Positions 18,019 to 27,238 of a stretch of DNA of 64,000 nt are shown here, piece by piece. The stretch is from the NCBI RefSeq assembly GCF_963675305.1, contig NZ_OY776147.1, forward strand, positions 1,798,001 to 1,862,000, given 5' to 3'. Each line of letters opens with the position of its first letter. The first letter of the stretch is position 1. The stretch is from an uncultured Hyphomonas sp. Lineage in GTDB: Bacteria > Pseudomonadota > Alphaproteobacteria > Caulobacterales > Hyphomonadaceae. The translations under genes and the position numbers were made by a program. Under the pieces are notes generated by a model, which saw only the letters and a list, made by a program, of their open reading frames with translations, was not told where the DNA came from and ran no database searches.

Positions 18019-18981
18019 TTACTCGCCTTCAGGCGGGGTCGTGTCATCGATGATCGGGCCGTGGCCCATGCCGATGTCGACCGGGCCCGGCTCCATGAAT
18101 TCGACCATTGAGCGCGGCACCGTCCCTGCCGGGCAGGCAGCGACAACCCGTTCAGCATTGCCGATGGCAGGTGTCTGTGCGCTGACGCGTTCGACGGGCT
18201 GGGAACGGACCACGAGGCTGAACAGGAAAATCGCCGCGATTGCCGCGCAGATAGCTGCGATGGTCCAGTTTCCGTAAACGGGATCCTGATCCGGCTCCAC
18301 GACGGTTGTGGCGGCCGTGCGGGCACTTGCCGAAGCACGCGCCACAGCAGCGGACACTCCGGTTGCTGAACGGGGCGCGGGGTCTCCATTGCCATTGCGC
18401 AGGGTTGTTGCCGCTTTCGTTGCAGCCTCTGCAGCTTCTTTGGCAGGTTCCGGCTTGATACCGAGGGCCTTCTCACGCTTTTGGCGCTCTGCAATGGCTA
18501 GCGGGTCATCCGGATGGGCTTCAAGCCAGGCATCACGGGCTTCGTCATCCTTGGAACCAAGCTTCATCCAGGCGCGAAGATCGGACCGGCCGGTACGTTC
18601 CGCCAGCTCTTCGACCAGCTTGTAGAAGCCTTCTGGCATTTTCCGGGACGTAAATCCCTCCAGCGGGAAGCGCTTCGATTTCCGGTAAGGGGTGTAGGGA
18701 ATCGTCTTGTCGATGCCGGCATGCACCAGCATCCCATCCCGGGAATTGCCGACAGCAGCCGCGGCACGCACCCAGTCATTCTTGACCGAGTTCTCAGACC
18801 AGAGGATCAGCATGTTGCCGGATTTACCGGCGTCACGCGCATCCTTGGCATCAAAGTCATCATCCTCCGTTTGTTTCTGATTGAAACGAACGGTGAATTT
18901 CAGCGAGCGGAGACGACGGGCGACAAGCTTCGCCATGTCGAAGTCTTCCGGCACAGTTACGAGAAAGACGTCATAAGCCAT
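18019..18981 (-). CDS. Membrane-anchored TIR-like domain protein
   Basis: A 320-residue protein. Residues 1-110 resemble a TIR fold: MAYDVFLVTVPEDFDMAKLV (strand A and helix A), FTVRFNQKQTEDDDF (second strand region) and MLILWSENSVKNDWVRAAAAVG (strand C with the S-x-N-S...W pattern). In enzymatic TIR domains the Trp is soon followed by a catalytic glutamate; here NDW is followed by VRAAAA, so that residue seems missing. A charged, alanine-rich linker follows, then one transmembrane segment at about 239-258 and a short acidic periplasmic tail. The N-terminus is therefore predicted to be cytoplasmic. No defence gene is adjacent. A scaffold or signalling role is more likely than NAD hydrolysis (inference). 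Confidence 0.6.
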   Translation of the reverse strand: MAYDVFLVTVPEDFDMAKLVARRLRSLKFTVRFNQKQTEDDDFDAKDARDAGKSGNMLILWSENSVKNDWVRAAAAVGNSRDGMLVHAGIDKTIPYTPYRKSKRFPLEGFTSRKMPEGFYKLVEELAERTGRSDLRAWMKLGSKDDEARDAWLEAHPDDPLAIAERQKREKALGIKPEPAKEAAEAATKAATTLRNGNGDPAPRSATGVSAAVARASASARTAATTVVEPDQDPVYGNWTIAAICAAIAAIFLFSLVVRSQPVERVSAQTPAIGNAERVVAACPAGTVPRSMVEFMEPGPVDIGMGHGPIIDDTTPPEGE

Positions 18982-19127
18982 GCGTTCTGCCTTGCATTTC
19001 GTGGGCCAACCTTACCCAAAGCCCCCCTGTTGAACACCCAATTCCGCTGTCAGGAGAGAAAACCGCCTGTTTTTCCTGCGGGAATAGGGCTATGGCCCCC
19101 TCGAAATCTAAGTTTAGGGAGGCCGGA

Positions 19128-20225
19128 ATGGGCTTCAAATGCGGGATTGTGGGCCTGCCCAATGTTGGCAAATCCACGCTTTTTAACGCTCTGACACAGA
19201 CCGCTGCGGCACAGGCGGCGAACTATCCGTTCTGCACGATCGAGCCGAATGTCGGCGAAGTTGCCGTGCCAGAACCGCGTCTGGCGGAACTGGCAAAGGT
19301 TGCCGGCTCGAAAGAGATCATCCCCGCGCGCATGAATTTCGTCGATATCGCTGGCCTGGTTGAGGGCGCAAGCCAGGGCGAGGGCCTTGGCAACAAATTC
19401 CTCGCCAACATCCGCGAAACCGACGCGATCATCTACGTGCTGCGCTGCTTCGACAATGACGACATCACACACGTTCGCGGCACCATCGACCCGGTCGCCG
19501 ACTTTGAAGTTGTCGAGACCGAGCTGATGCTGGCTGATCTCGAAAGCCTCGAGAAGCGCAAGCAGAACGTGATCAAGAAAGCAAATTCCGGCGACAAGGA
19601 AGCCAAGGCCCAGGTGGCGCTGATCGACCTGGCGCTTGCTGAACTGAAAGAAGGCCGCCCTGCCCGCCGCGCCGATGTTCCGAAAGACGACCGAAAGGCG
19701 TGGAACATGCTGCAGCTGCTGACGTCCAAACCGATCCTTTTCGTCGCGAACGTGGACGAAGCCAGTGCGGCGACCGGCAATGACTACTCCAAACGCGTGG
19801 AAGAACGCGCCAAGGAAGAAGGCGCCGGCTGCGTTGTCATTTCAGCCCAGATCGAATCCGAGCTGGCCGTCCTGGACGAGCCCGACCGGACCGAGTTCCT
19901 CGAAACGCTGGGCCTGGAAGAGCCCGGCCTGACCCGCCTCATTCATGCGGGCTACGACCTGCTGGACCTCCAGACCTATTTCACCGTCGGCCCGAAAGAA
20001 GCCCGCGCCTGGACGATCCGCAAGGGCTGGACCGCACCCAGGGCCGCTGGCGTCATCCATGGTGACTTCGAAAAGGGGTTCATCCGTGCCGAGACCATCA
20101 CCTATGAGGACTATATCGCCTGCGGTGGGGAATCGGGTGCCAAGGAAGCCGGAAAGATGCGGGCCGAAGGCAAGGAATACATCGTGCAGGATGGCGACGT
20201 GATGCTGTTCCGGTTCAACGTCTGA
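19128..20225 (+). CDS. ychF: Ribosome-associated GTPase/ATPase YchF (OLA1 family)
   Basis: A 365-residue YchF, a universally conserved P-loop protein that prefers ATP, binds ribosomes and is linked to stress responses. The G1 loop is GLPNVGKS at residues 8-15; NYPFCTIEPN holds the switch region, and the C-terminal TGS-like domain ends GKEYIVQDGDVMLFRFNV. An upstream ATG at 19092 is in frame, but AGGGAGG just before 19128 and the family's universal MGFKCGIVGLPN start favour 19128. The gene is isolated, with a TIR-like gene divergent and a SnoaL-like gene convergent. Confidence 0.96.
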   Translation: MGFKCGIVGLPNVGKSTLFNALTQTAAAQAANYPFCTIEPNVGEVAVPEPRLAELAKVAGSKEIIPARMNFVDIAGLVEGASQGEGLGNKFLANIRETDAIIYVLRCFDNDDITHVRGTIDPVADFEVVETELMLADLESLEKRKQNVIKKANSGDKEAKAQVALIDLALAELKEGRPARRADVPKDDRKAWNMLQLLTSKPILFVANVDEASAATGNDYSKRVEERAKEEGAGCVVISAQIESELAVLDEPDRTEFLETLGLEEPGLTRLIHAGYDLLDLQTYFTVGPKEARAWTIRKGWTAPRAAGVIHGDFEKGFIRAETITYEDYIACGGESGAKEAGKMRAEGKEYIVQDGDVMLFRFNV

Positions 20226-20249
20226 CCGGCACGGGCGTCTCAGCCAGCC

Positions 20250-20687
20250 TCAATCGAGCCATTCATCAGGAATGATGACACCGGCGCGCTCATTGTCCCA
20301 GGCAATGCTGAGGATCTGCCAGGCGTCTGCAAGCCGGACCATGGTGACAAAGTTCACGCCCCGGGAATGAATTTCACGATCGCCGACACGGTAGATGGTT
20401 TCGTAGACGCTGCGCACCTGCGCAACGGAGCCGAGCTGCGCGCATTCATGCCCGATTTCGGTTTCCTCGAAAGAGGCACCGGCCAGGTTCTCCTCGGCAG
20501 TTTTGATGTATTCATCGAAGGTCAGGCATTGATTGGCCGGTAACGTATCGATGGCGACCCCCGTCCGGGTCATGGTTGCACGGGGGTGATACAGCGGCCG
20601 GATGCTCTCCCAATCCCGCTCGCCTGACGGCTGCGAGATCACATCGTAAATCGCTTTCATCATCCCGCGGCTGTCCAGGTCACTCAT
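20250..20687 (-). CDS. SnoaL/NTF2-like protein
   Basis: A 145-residue single-domain protein with the cone-shaped NTF2/SnoaL pattern: ERDWESIRPLYHPRATMTRTG near the start, then alternating strands ending VRLADAWQILSIAWDNERAG. Members include ketosteroid isomerases, small dehydratases and binding proteins, so function cannot be set from sequence. It lies 59 bases downstream of the ArsR-type regulator gene on the same strand and may be co-expressed with it. Confidence 0.65.
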   Translation of the reverse strand: MSDLDSRGMMKAIYDVISQPSGERDWESIRPLYHPRATMTRTGVAIDTLPANQCLTFDEYIKTAEENLAGASFEETEIGHECAQLGSVAQVRSVYETIYRVGDREIHSRGVNFVTMVRLADAWQILSIAWDNERAGVIIPDEWLD

Positions 20688-20746
20688 ACGGTCGCTCCGT
20701 CAACATTGTTTTATTTCATTACCCGCCGAACATACTGTCCGGTGGC

Positions 20747-21355
20747 TCAGTCGTCGCCACCGAAAGCTTTTTCGTGCAACGGCGTCAGTGTCCAGGCAAA
20801 TGCGATCAGGGGCTGATCCATGTCGCGTTCTTCCCAGAGTATCTCGGCAATCCGCTCAATGTAGCCATTGATTTCCTTCAGCGATTCCGGGCTAGGCCGG
20901 TTGATCAGCCGGAAAAACCCGAGATTCCGTTCCGCGCCTTCCAGCTGTGCCCGGGGATGAGTCAGGCCCTGGACAAAATCCCGGTGCGCCTGACGAGAAA
21001 TCGCGCCAACCGTCCGGTCGATGGTCTCGTGATTGGCAGGATCCGACAGCGCCTTCTGCAATCGCATGCGAGGCGCTCTTGTTTCATAGAGCACCTCTGA
21101 CCGGCGATTGGAGACTTGCGAGCCTGCCTCCACGATCAGGTCAGCCTTCACCAGCATGTTCATGTGGTAATAGATCGAGGAGGGTTGCCGCCCCATGGAG
21201 GTGGCCAGCTGCTTGATGGACATCGGGCCGCGGCCCACCAGATGGTCGACGATGTCCATTCGGACCGGAGATGCCAGGCAGCTCAGCTGGTCTTTGCGTA
21301 GGACCCAATAGGTATCCTGGCCGTCCCGCTCAGCCTTGTCGTCTGATCGCTTCAT
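20747..21355 (-). CDS. ArsR-type winged-helix transcriptional regulator
   Basis: A 202-residue regulator. Residues about 20-90 form a winged helix: LSCLASPVRMDIVDHLVGRG, MSIKQLATSMGRQPSSIYYHM (recognition helix) and NMLVKADLIVEAG (wing). The C-terminal 110 residues hold an all-helical region with no known ligand motif. No metal-binding cysteine pair is seen, so it is probably a metabolite sensor. An earlier ATG at 21379 is possible; GAAGAAGG ten bases before 21355 makes the later start fit better. It is divergent from the acyl-CoA dehydrogenase gene 221 bases away, which it may control (inference). Confidence 0.75.
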   Translation of the reverse strand: MKRSDDKAERDGQDTYWVLRKDQLSCLASPVRMDIVDHLVGRGPMSIKQLATSMGRQPSSIYYHMNMLVKADLIVEAGSQVSNRRSEVLYETRAPRMRLQKALSDPANHETIDRTVGAISRQAHRDFVQGLTHPRAQLEGAERNLGFFRLINRPSPESLKEINGYIERIAEILWEERDMDQPLIAFAWTLTPLHEKAFGGDD

Positions 21356-21576
21356 GAGCCTGTTACCTTCTTCCCCCATCGACCGGACAGCCTGACGGCA
21401 GCCCCTGCCAGCGACAATCGATAGGGCAGATTGGCGGCGTGTGCCAGACTTCGGGACTTTTTCGCCTCACGCCGGGCTTCCCCAAGGTCATGAAGTTTGG
21501 CGCCTTGCCCGACTCCGTCCCTTGTGGCGTTCTGCCGTTCTGAGACGCCAGTATAGGGCGGCCGGAGGAGCAGAAT

Positions 21577-22743
21577 ATGAAATTTGAACTGGACGAAGAG
21601 CACCGGATGCTTGCCGATCTCGTCCAGCGCTTCGTGCGGGACGAGCTGATGCCTCTGGAAGGCGCCGTGCTGGAACGCGAAGCCAATGGACAAGGCGCCT
21701 ATCTGACACCGGAAGAGCGCCAACGGCTGGACCAAATCTCAAAAGACCTTGGCCTCTGGAGTCTCGATGCGCCGGAAGACGCCGGCGGCATGGGCATGCC
21801 TCATGTCGCCCTTGTGGCCGTGAATGAGGCGCTCGGCTCCACGGTCGCGACTTATACGCTGCCGCCGGACTCGCCGAACCTTCGCATGCTCATGACGACC
21901 GTGAATGAACAGCAGCGCAAGGCCTATCTCGAACCTTACGCCCGAGGTGAAACCATATCCGCCATCGGCATTTCCGAACCGGGCGCCGGCGCAGATCCAT
22001 CCGGTATGATCACACGCGCTGTGCGCGATGGGGACGACTGGATCATCAATGGCCGCAAGATCTGGATCACTCGGGCGGCCGAGGCTGATTTCACCATCTT
22101 GATGGCCATCACGGATAAGGAAAAGAAAGCCCGGGGCGGCATGTCCGCGTTCCTGGTGGACCGCGACACGCCGGGTTTCAATGTGCTTCGCCGCATTCCG
22201 ATGCTGGGCGGAGAATTTACCTATGAAGTCGCGCTGGAGGACTGCCGTGTGCCGGGCTGGAAGCTCCTCGGAGAAGAAGGCCAGGGCTTTGGCCCGATGC
22301 AGGTGCGGCTGGGCACCCGCCGGATGGAGATGGCAGCCTGGTGTATCGGCGCAGCCCAGCGGGCGCTCGACATGATGCGCGAATACGCTCCCCAGCGGAA
22401 AACATTCGGTCACAAGCTATCGGAGCGCCAGTCGATCCAGTGGTGGGTGGCCGATGGCGCCGCGAAGATTCATGCGGCCCGGCTGATGGCCTATGACTGC
22501 GCCTGGAAGATCGACCAGGGCCGCGACGTCCGGACGGAAATCTCCATGATCAAATTCTACGCCACGGAAATGGCGCAGGAGATCATCGACAATGCGATGC
22601 AGTGCTTCGGCGCCATGGGCATGACCAAGGAAATGCCCCTGCATCTATTTGCAGGCCGCATCCGCAATATGCGCATCTATGACGGCCCCTCTGAAGTGCA
22701 CCGGATGGTCGTCGCCCGGAACCTGATGGATACCCGCCCATGA
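21577..22743 (+). CDS. Acyl-CoA dehydrogenase
   Basis: A 388-residue FAD-dependent acyl-CoA dehydrogenase that introduces the alpha-beta double bond in acyl-CoA and passes electrons to electron-transfer flavoprotein. ISAIGISEPGAGADPSGM is the first family signature and AMQCFGAMGMTKEMPLHLFAGRIRNMRI leads into YDGPSEVHRMVVARNLM at the C-terminus. GGAGGAG stands before ATG 21577. Its end overlaps the enoyl-CoA hydratase start by four bases (ATGA), so the two are co-translated. Substrate chain type is unknown; the C-terminal ARNLMD style suits short or branched chains. Confidence 0.92.
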   Translation: MKFELDEEHRMLADLVQRFVRDELMPLEGAVLEREANGQGAYLTPEERQRLDQISKDLGLWSLDAPEDAGGMGMPHVALVAVNEALGSTVATYTLPPDSPNLRMLMTTVNEQQRKAYLEPYARGETISAIGISEPGAGADPSGMITRAVRDGDDWIINGRKIWITRAAEADFTILMAITDKEKKARGGMSAFLVDRDTPGFNVLRRIPMLGGEFTYEVALEDCRVPGWKLLGEEGQGFGPMQVRLGTRRMEMAAWCIGAAQRALDMMREYAPQRKTFGHKLSERQSIQWWVADGAAKIHAARLMAYDCAWKIDQGRDVRTEISMIKFYATEMAQEIIDNAMQCFGAMGMTKEMPLHLFAGRIRNMRIYDGPSEVHRMVVARNLMDTRP

Positions 22744-23519
22744 CACACACGATCACCGTGCGCGATGTCGGCCATGTGACCGAGATCGTTTTTGCCAATC
22801 CGCCGAACAATCACGCCAATGTGGCGCTGCTACGGGAAATCGGGGAAACGCTTCTGGCGCTGGATGCCAGGCCGGAATGCCGGGCCATCGTGCTCGCCTC
22901 CGAAGGCAAGGCCTTTTGCGCTGGCGCAGACCTCGCCAATGACGAAAGCGGTGGCGGCGTCGGCGGATCGGGCGACGATCCGGTACGCGAATTTTACGAT
23001 CAGGCCCTTCGGATCTACGAAGCAAAAAAGCCGATTGTTGCCGCGATTCAGGGCGCAGCTGTCGGCGCCGGTCTTGGCCTGGCAGTCTCCGCGGATTTTC
23101 GTGTCGCCGCGCCGGAAGCCCGTTTCGTCGCAAACTTCACACGGCTGGCGTTCCATCCGGGCTTTGCACTGAGTGCGACCCTGCCCCGGCTGCTGGGCCA
23201 GCAGAAAGCGGCGCTGATGCTGCTCACATCCCGGCGTATCAAGGGCGAGGAAGCGCTCGCCATGGGGTTGGCGGACGAACTGGTCTCGCTGGCGGACGTC
23301 AGGAACGCAGCACACAAGCTCGCTGCCGAGATTGCCGAAGGTGGCCCGCTTGGCGTGATGGCGACCCGGAAAACCCTACGCGCAGGACTTTATGAAACTG
23401 TCCGGGATACGCTGGCGCACGAGCACGATGAACAATGGAAGCTGCGCGCGACGGAAGACCATCAGGAAGGCATCCGGTCTGTCAGCGAACGCCGGCCGGG
23501 TAATTTCAAGGGCCGCTGA
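22740..23519 (+). CDS. Enoyl-CoA hydratase/isomerase
   Basis: A 259-residue crotonase-fold enzyme. CRAIVLASEGKAFCAGADLAND is the first oxyanion-hole region and GAAVGAGLGLAVSADFRVA the second, followed by FTRLAFHPGFALSATLPRL. It should hydrate the product of the acyl-CoA dehydrogenase with which it overlaps. The usual second catalytic glutamate position reads HPG instead of the EVxLGxxP form, so isomerase or other crotonase chemistry is possible. The 117 bases that follow hold no gene before the oxidoreductase operon. Confidence 0.87.
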   Translation: MTHTITVRDVGHVTEIVFANPPNNHANVALLREIGETLLALDARPECRAIVLASEGKAFCAGADLANDESGGGVGGSGDDPVREFYDQALRIYEAKKPIVAAIQGAAVGAGLGLAVSADFRVAAPEARFVANFTRLAFHPGFALSATLPRLLGQQKAALMLLTSRRIKGEEALAMGLADELVSLADVRNAAHKLAAEIAEGGPLGVMATRKTLRAGLYETVRDTLAHEHDEQWKLRATEDHQEGIRSVSERRPGNFKGR

Positions 23520-23636
23520 ATTGGCGCGTTCCATTCAACAACCGCAGGATCAAAGCCGGAATTTCCGGGCCAAACGGAAGTCATTGATGCCGGTGAAATG
23601 TGTCGCTAGTCTTTTCTCCGGAGGAAGCGGGCAAAT

Positions 23637-25430
23637 ATGAAACCAACAGATACCAGCAATCCCGACTACTTTCATAAAGTCGTCGATTGCCAATGGGCCT
23701 GCCCGGCACACACACCGGTCCCGGCATATATCCGTCTCATCGCACAGGGCCGCTACAGCGACGCCTACTTGCTGAACCGGGACTCCAACGTCTTTCCAGG
23801 CATTCTGGGCCGCGTCTGCGACCGGCCCTGCGAGCCGGCTTGCCGGCGGACTCGCGTGGATGGGGAGCCCGTTGCCATTTGTCGCCTGAAGCGTGTGGCG
23901 GCAGACCATCGCGACGATGTGACAGACCGACTTCCCGGAAAACCTGAACAGACGAACGGCAAGCGGATCGCCCTGATCGGGGCAGGCCCGGCAAGCTTTA
24001 CCGTTGCGAACGATCTCGCCCCGCTCGGATATGAGTGCACCATCTTCGAGAAACTGCCGGAAGCCGGCGGCCTGATGCGGGCCAACATCCCTGCCTTCCG
24101 CCTGCCCGAAAAAGTGCTCAATGAAGAGCTTCAGTACATTCTCAACATGGGTGTGGAGCTGAAGCTGAACACGCCAGTCGCCAGCATGAAAGCGCTGCTG
24201 GACGAAGGCTGGGACGCTGTCTTTGTCGGTACGGGCGCCCCGAAGGGCAAGGACCTTCACCTGCCCGGCCGCGAAGAGGCGGATGCCAATATCCATATCG
24301 GTATCGACTGGCTGGAATCGGTCGCGTTCGAGCATATCGACTCGATTGGCAAGAATGTCCTGATCATCGGCGTCGGTAATACGGCCATGGACTGTTGCCG
24401 CACATCGCTTCGTCTTGGGGCGGAGAATGTGAAGGTCATGGCGCGCAAGCCGCGAAACTTCTTCAAGGCGTCCGAATGGGAACTGGAGGATGCCGAAGAA
24501 GAGAACATCCAGATCGTCGTGAACCATTCGCCGAAGGCCTTCGTCACGGAGAACGGCAAACTGGTTGGCATGACGTTCGAGCTGATGGAATACGATGTCG
24601 ACGACAAGGGCGAGATTACCGGCCAACGTGTCATCGGTGAAGAAACCCTGCCGTGCGACGATGTCATTCTCGCCATCGGACAGGAGAACGCCTTCCCCTG
24701 GATCGAGAAGGACGCCGGTATCGAGTTCGGCAAATGGGATGTTCCGGTGGTGGACGAGGAGACTTTCGAGTCCAGCCGCAAGGGCGTCTTCTTCGGCGGC
24801 GACTCCGCGTTTGGGCCGAAGAACATCATCTGGGCCGTTGAGCACGGACACCAGGCTGCGATTTCCATCCACCGGCATTGCCAGGGACTCGGCCTGAGGG
24901 ACCGCGCACCGCGCGAGGTTGAATTGCAATCGGCCAAGATGGGCATGTTCGAATGGCGCTATTCGAATGCCTACACCGCCGCCGAGCGCCGCGAGATGGA
25001 ACATGTTGCCCTGGTCGACCGGTTCCAGCGCCTGAACATCGAGGTTGAACTCGGTTTTAATGCGGAACAGATCGCCGTTGAAGTTCAGCGCTGCCTGAAC
25101 TGCGATGTGCAGACCGTGTTCGAAGCGCCGCTTTGTGAAGAGTGCGATGCCTGTATCGATGTCTGCCCGGTCGAATGCCTCGCCATTACGCCTGCTGCGG
25201 ACAGCGAAGCAGAACTGCGCGCCTCGCTGAGCCAGCCCGAAGCGCCGGAAGACCAGTCCCTGTACGTGTCCACCGCCCTGCCCCTGACCGGCCGGGTGAT
25301 GATCAAGGACGAGAATGTCTGCCTGCATTGCGGCCTGTGCGCCGAACGCTGCCCGACGTCTGCCTGGGACATGAAGGAAGGCGTGATCAAAATCCCCCAT
25401 GCGGATGACCAAGTGGAGACCGTGGCATGA
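23637..25430 (+). CDS. FAD/NAD(P)H oxidoreductase with Fe-S clusters (GltD-like, 2-oxoacid oxidoreductase partner)
   Basis: A 597-residue electron-transfer flavoprotein. The N-terminus has GltD-like Fe-S cysteines (C18, C22, then C61, C65, C69 in GRVCDRPCEPACRR). FAD is bound at IALIGAGPASF near 111, NAD(P)H at LIIGVGNTAMDC, and two 4Fe-4S clusters of ferredoxin type lie at the C-terminus (CEECDACIDVCPVECL and CLHCGLCAERCPTSAW). The stop overlaps the next ATG (ATGA), so it is made with the alpha and beta subunits. It resembles the NADP-reducing third subunit reported for 2-oxoglutarate:ferredoxin oxidoreductase of Thauera. Expected role: moving electrons between ferredoxin-type clusters and NAD(P). 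Confidence 0.85.
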   Translation: MKPTDTSNPDYFHKVVDCQWACPAHTPVPAYIRLIAQGRYSDAYLLNRDSNVFPGILGRVCDRPCEPACRRTRVDGEPVAICRLKRVAADHRDDVTDRLPGKPEQTNGKRIALIGAGPASFTVANDLAPLGYECTIFEKLPEAGGLMRANIPAFRLPEKVLNEELQYILNMGVELKLNTPVASMKALLDEGWDAVFVGTGAPKGKDLHLPGREEADANIHIGIDWLESVAFEHIDSIGKNVLIIGVGNTAMDCCRTSLRLGAENVKVMARKPRNFFKASEWELEDAEEENIQIVVNHSPKAFVTENGKLVGMTFELMEYDVDDKGEITGQRVIGEETLPCDDVILAIGQENAFPWIEKDAGIEFGKWDVPVVDEETFESSRKGVFFGGDSAFGPKNIIWAVEHGHQAAISIHRHCQGLGLRDRAPREVELQSAKMGMFEWRYSNAYTAAERREMEHVALVDRFQRLNIEVELGFNAEQIAVEVQRCLNCDVQTVFEAPLCEECDACIDVCPVECLAITPAADSEAELRASLSQPEAPEDQSLYVSTALPLTGRVMIKDENVCLHCGLCAERCPTSAWDMKEGVIKIPHADDQVETVA

Positions 25431-27238
25431 ACGGACCCGGCATCAATGACTTCACCCTGCGTATCGCAACGGTGAACGGCACAGGATCGGCCAGTGCAAA
25501 CGGCCTGCTGATGAAAGCCATCTTCCGGATGGGCGTGCCTGTCGTCGGCAAGAATATCTTCCCCTCCAACATTCAGGGCCTGCCGACCTGGTATGAAATC
25601 CGCGTGACGGGCGACGGCTATGCCGGACGCGACGGCGAGACGCATTTTGTCATCGCCATGAACCCGGAGACCTATGCGGACGATTTGGCCGAGCTCGCCC
25701 CCGGCGGTGTCCTGCTCTACGACTCCACCTGGCCGCGCCCGCAGCTTCTGTCCCGCCCGGATGTGACCGTCCTAGGCGCGCCGCTGTCAGCAATGTGCAA
25801 TGACGCCTTCAAGGCCGCGCGCTCGCGTATCCTGATGAAGAACATGGCCTATGTCGGCGCTGCAGCCGCCCTGCTGAACCTCGATCTCGGTGTGATCGAG
25901 CAGCTGGTAACCGAAATGTTCGCGGGCAAGGAAAAGCTCATCCCACTGAACATGCAGGCCGTTGCGCTTGGCCATGACTATGCGAAGCAGAACTTCAAAT
26001 GCCCGCTGGATTTCCGGGTCAGCCCGCTGGACAAGACCAAGGGCAAGGTGATGATCGACGGCAATACGGCCGCCGGCATCGGCGCGGTTTTTGGCGGCGC
26101 CACCTTCGGCGCCTGGTACCCGATCACACCCTCCACATCGCTGATGGATGCTTTCCAGAAATATTGCGAAGAACTCCGTGTCGACCCGGAAACCGGACAG
26201 AACAATTTCTGCATCCTGCAGGCGGAAGACGAACTGGCGGCCGCCGGTCTCACAATCGGCGCGGCCTGGGCGGGCGCCCGCGGCTTTACACCGACGTCCG
26301 GTCCCGGTGTCTCTCTCATGAGCGAGTTCATCGGCTTTGCCTACTATACCGAAGTGCCGCTGGTGATCTGCGACATCCAGAGGGTCGGCCCGTCGACCGG
26401 AATGCCGACCCGAACGCAGCAATGCGATATCCAGCTCTGCGCCTACGCTTCACATGGCGACACGCGCCACCTCGTCCTGTTCCCTGCCAATCCGGGGGAA
26501 TGTTTCGAATTCTCCGCAAAGGCACTGGACCTTGCCGAACGGTTCCAGACCCCGGTCTTCTTCCTGTCCGATATCGACATCGGCATGAACGACTGGATGG
26601 TCGACGAACTGACCTGGCCGGAGGACTATGTGCCTGACCGCGGAAAGGTCCTCGATGCCGAGCAACTGGAAGAGATCGACGCTTTCTATCGCTACCTGGA
26701 TGTAGACGGCGACACGATCCCTTACCGGACATTGCCCGGCACACATCCAAAAGGCGCCTATTTCCTTCGAGGGTCCGGCCATACCAAGCTCGGCCGGTAC
26801 ACGGAGAAAGGCCCGGAATACAAGGAAGTGGTCGACCGCCTCTACGAAAAATGGAAACGCGCCGCCGCCTTCATGCCCGAGCCTGTCGTCAAGAAGGCAG
26901 ACAGGCAGGCACGCTATGGCATGATTGCCATCGGCAGTTCCGACGCGGCCGTCACCGAAGCGCGTGACCGTCTCGAAGCCGCCGGTGTCCCGGTCGATTA
27001 CATGCGCGTCCGCGGTTTCCCCTTCAGCGACGACGTCACCGCCTTCATCGACGCGCATGAGGAAGTGTTCGTCGTCGAGCAGAACCGCGACGCACAGCTG
27101 ATGAACCTGCTGATCACGGAAACCAGCGCGCCAAAGGAAAAGCTGGTGCCTGTTCTGCATTATTCCGGTGAACCGCTGAATTTCCGTTTCGTCTATGAGG
27201 CTGTGGAAACCGCCCTGAAAGTGAGGAAAATCGCATGA
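25427..27238 (+). CDS. 2-Oxoacid:acceptor oxidoreductase, gamma-alpha fusion subunit
   Basis: A 603-residue subunit in which the gamma domain (residues 1 to about 190, with LRIATVNGTGSASANGLLMKAI) is fused to the alpha domain (GAWYPITPSTSLMDAF, the YPITPSS-like motif that contacts thiamine pyrophosphate, and QAEDELAAAGLTIGAAWAG with the conserved glutamate). These enzymes decarboxylate 2-oxoacids oxidatively with CoA and ferredoxin. The substrate may be 2-oxoglutarate, a branched oxoacid or an indolepyruvate; motifs do not decide. It overlaps the preceding FAD subunit gene and the following beta gene by four bases each. Confidence 0.9.
   Translation: MNGPGINDFTLRIATVNGTGSASANGLLMKAIFRMGVPVVGKNIFPSNIQGLPTWYEIRVTGDGYAGRDGETHFVIAMNPETYADDLAELAPGGVLLYDSTWPRPQLLSRPDVTVLGAPLSAMCNDAFKAARSRILMKNMAYVGAAAALLNLDLGVIEQLVTEMFAGKEKLIPLNMQAVALGHDYAKQNFKCPLDFRVSPLDKTKGKVMIDGNTAAGIGAVFGGATFGAWYPITPSTSLMDAFQKYCEELRVDPETGQNNFCILQAEDELAAAGLTIGAAWAGARGFTPTSGPGVSLMSEFIGFAYYTEVPLVICDIQRVGPSTGMPTRTQQCDIQLCAYASHGDTRHLVLFPANPGECFEFSAKALDLAERFQTPVFFLSDIDIGMNDWMVDELTWPEDYVPDRGKVLDAEQLEEIDAFYRYLDVDGDTIPYRTLPGTHPKGAYFLRGSGHTKLGRYTEKGPEYKEVVDRLYEKWKRAAAFMPEPVVKKADRQARYGMIAIGSSDAAVTEARDRLEAAGVPVDYMRVRGFPFSDDVTAFIDAHEEVFVVEQNRDAQLMNLLITETSAPKEKLVPVLHYSGEPLNFRFVYEAVETALKVRKIA

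Noticed and set aside
18019..18981. TIR protein as part of an antiphage system.
   Set aside because: No effector, cyclase, Argonaute, SIR2 or phage-like neighbour is present, and the catalytic glutamate appears missing.
23550..25412. Long open frame (620 codons) on the minus strand.
   Set aside because: It lies fully antisense to the Fe-S flavoprotein gene, whose protein has clear motifs. Long antisense frames are common in GC-rich DNA, and this one has no recognisable motif.
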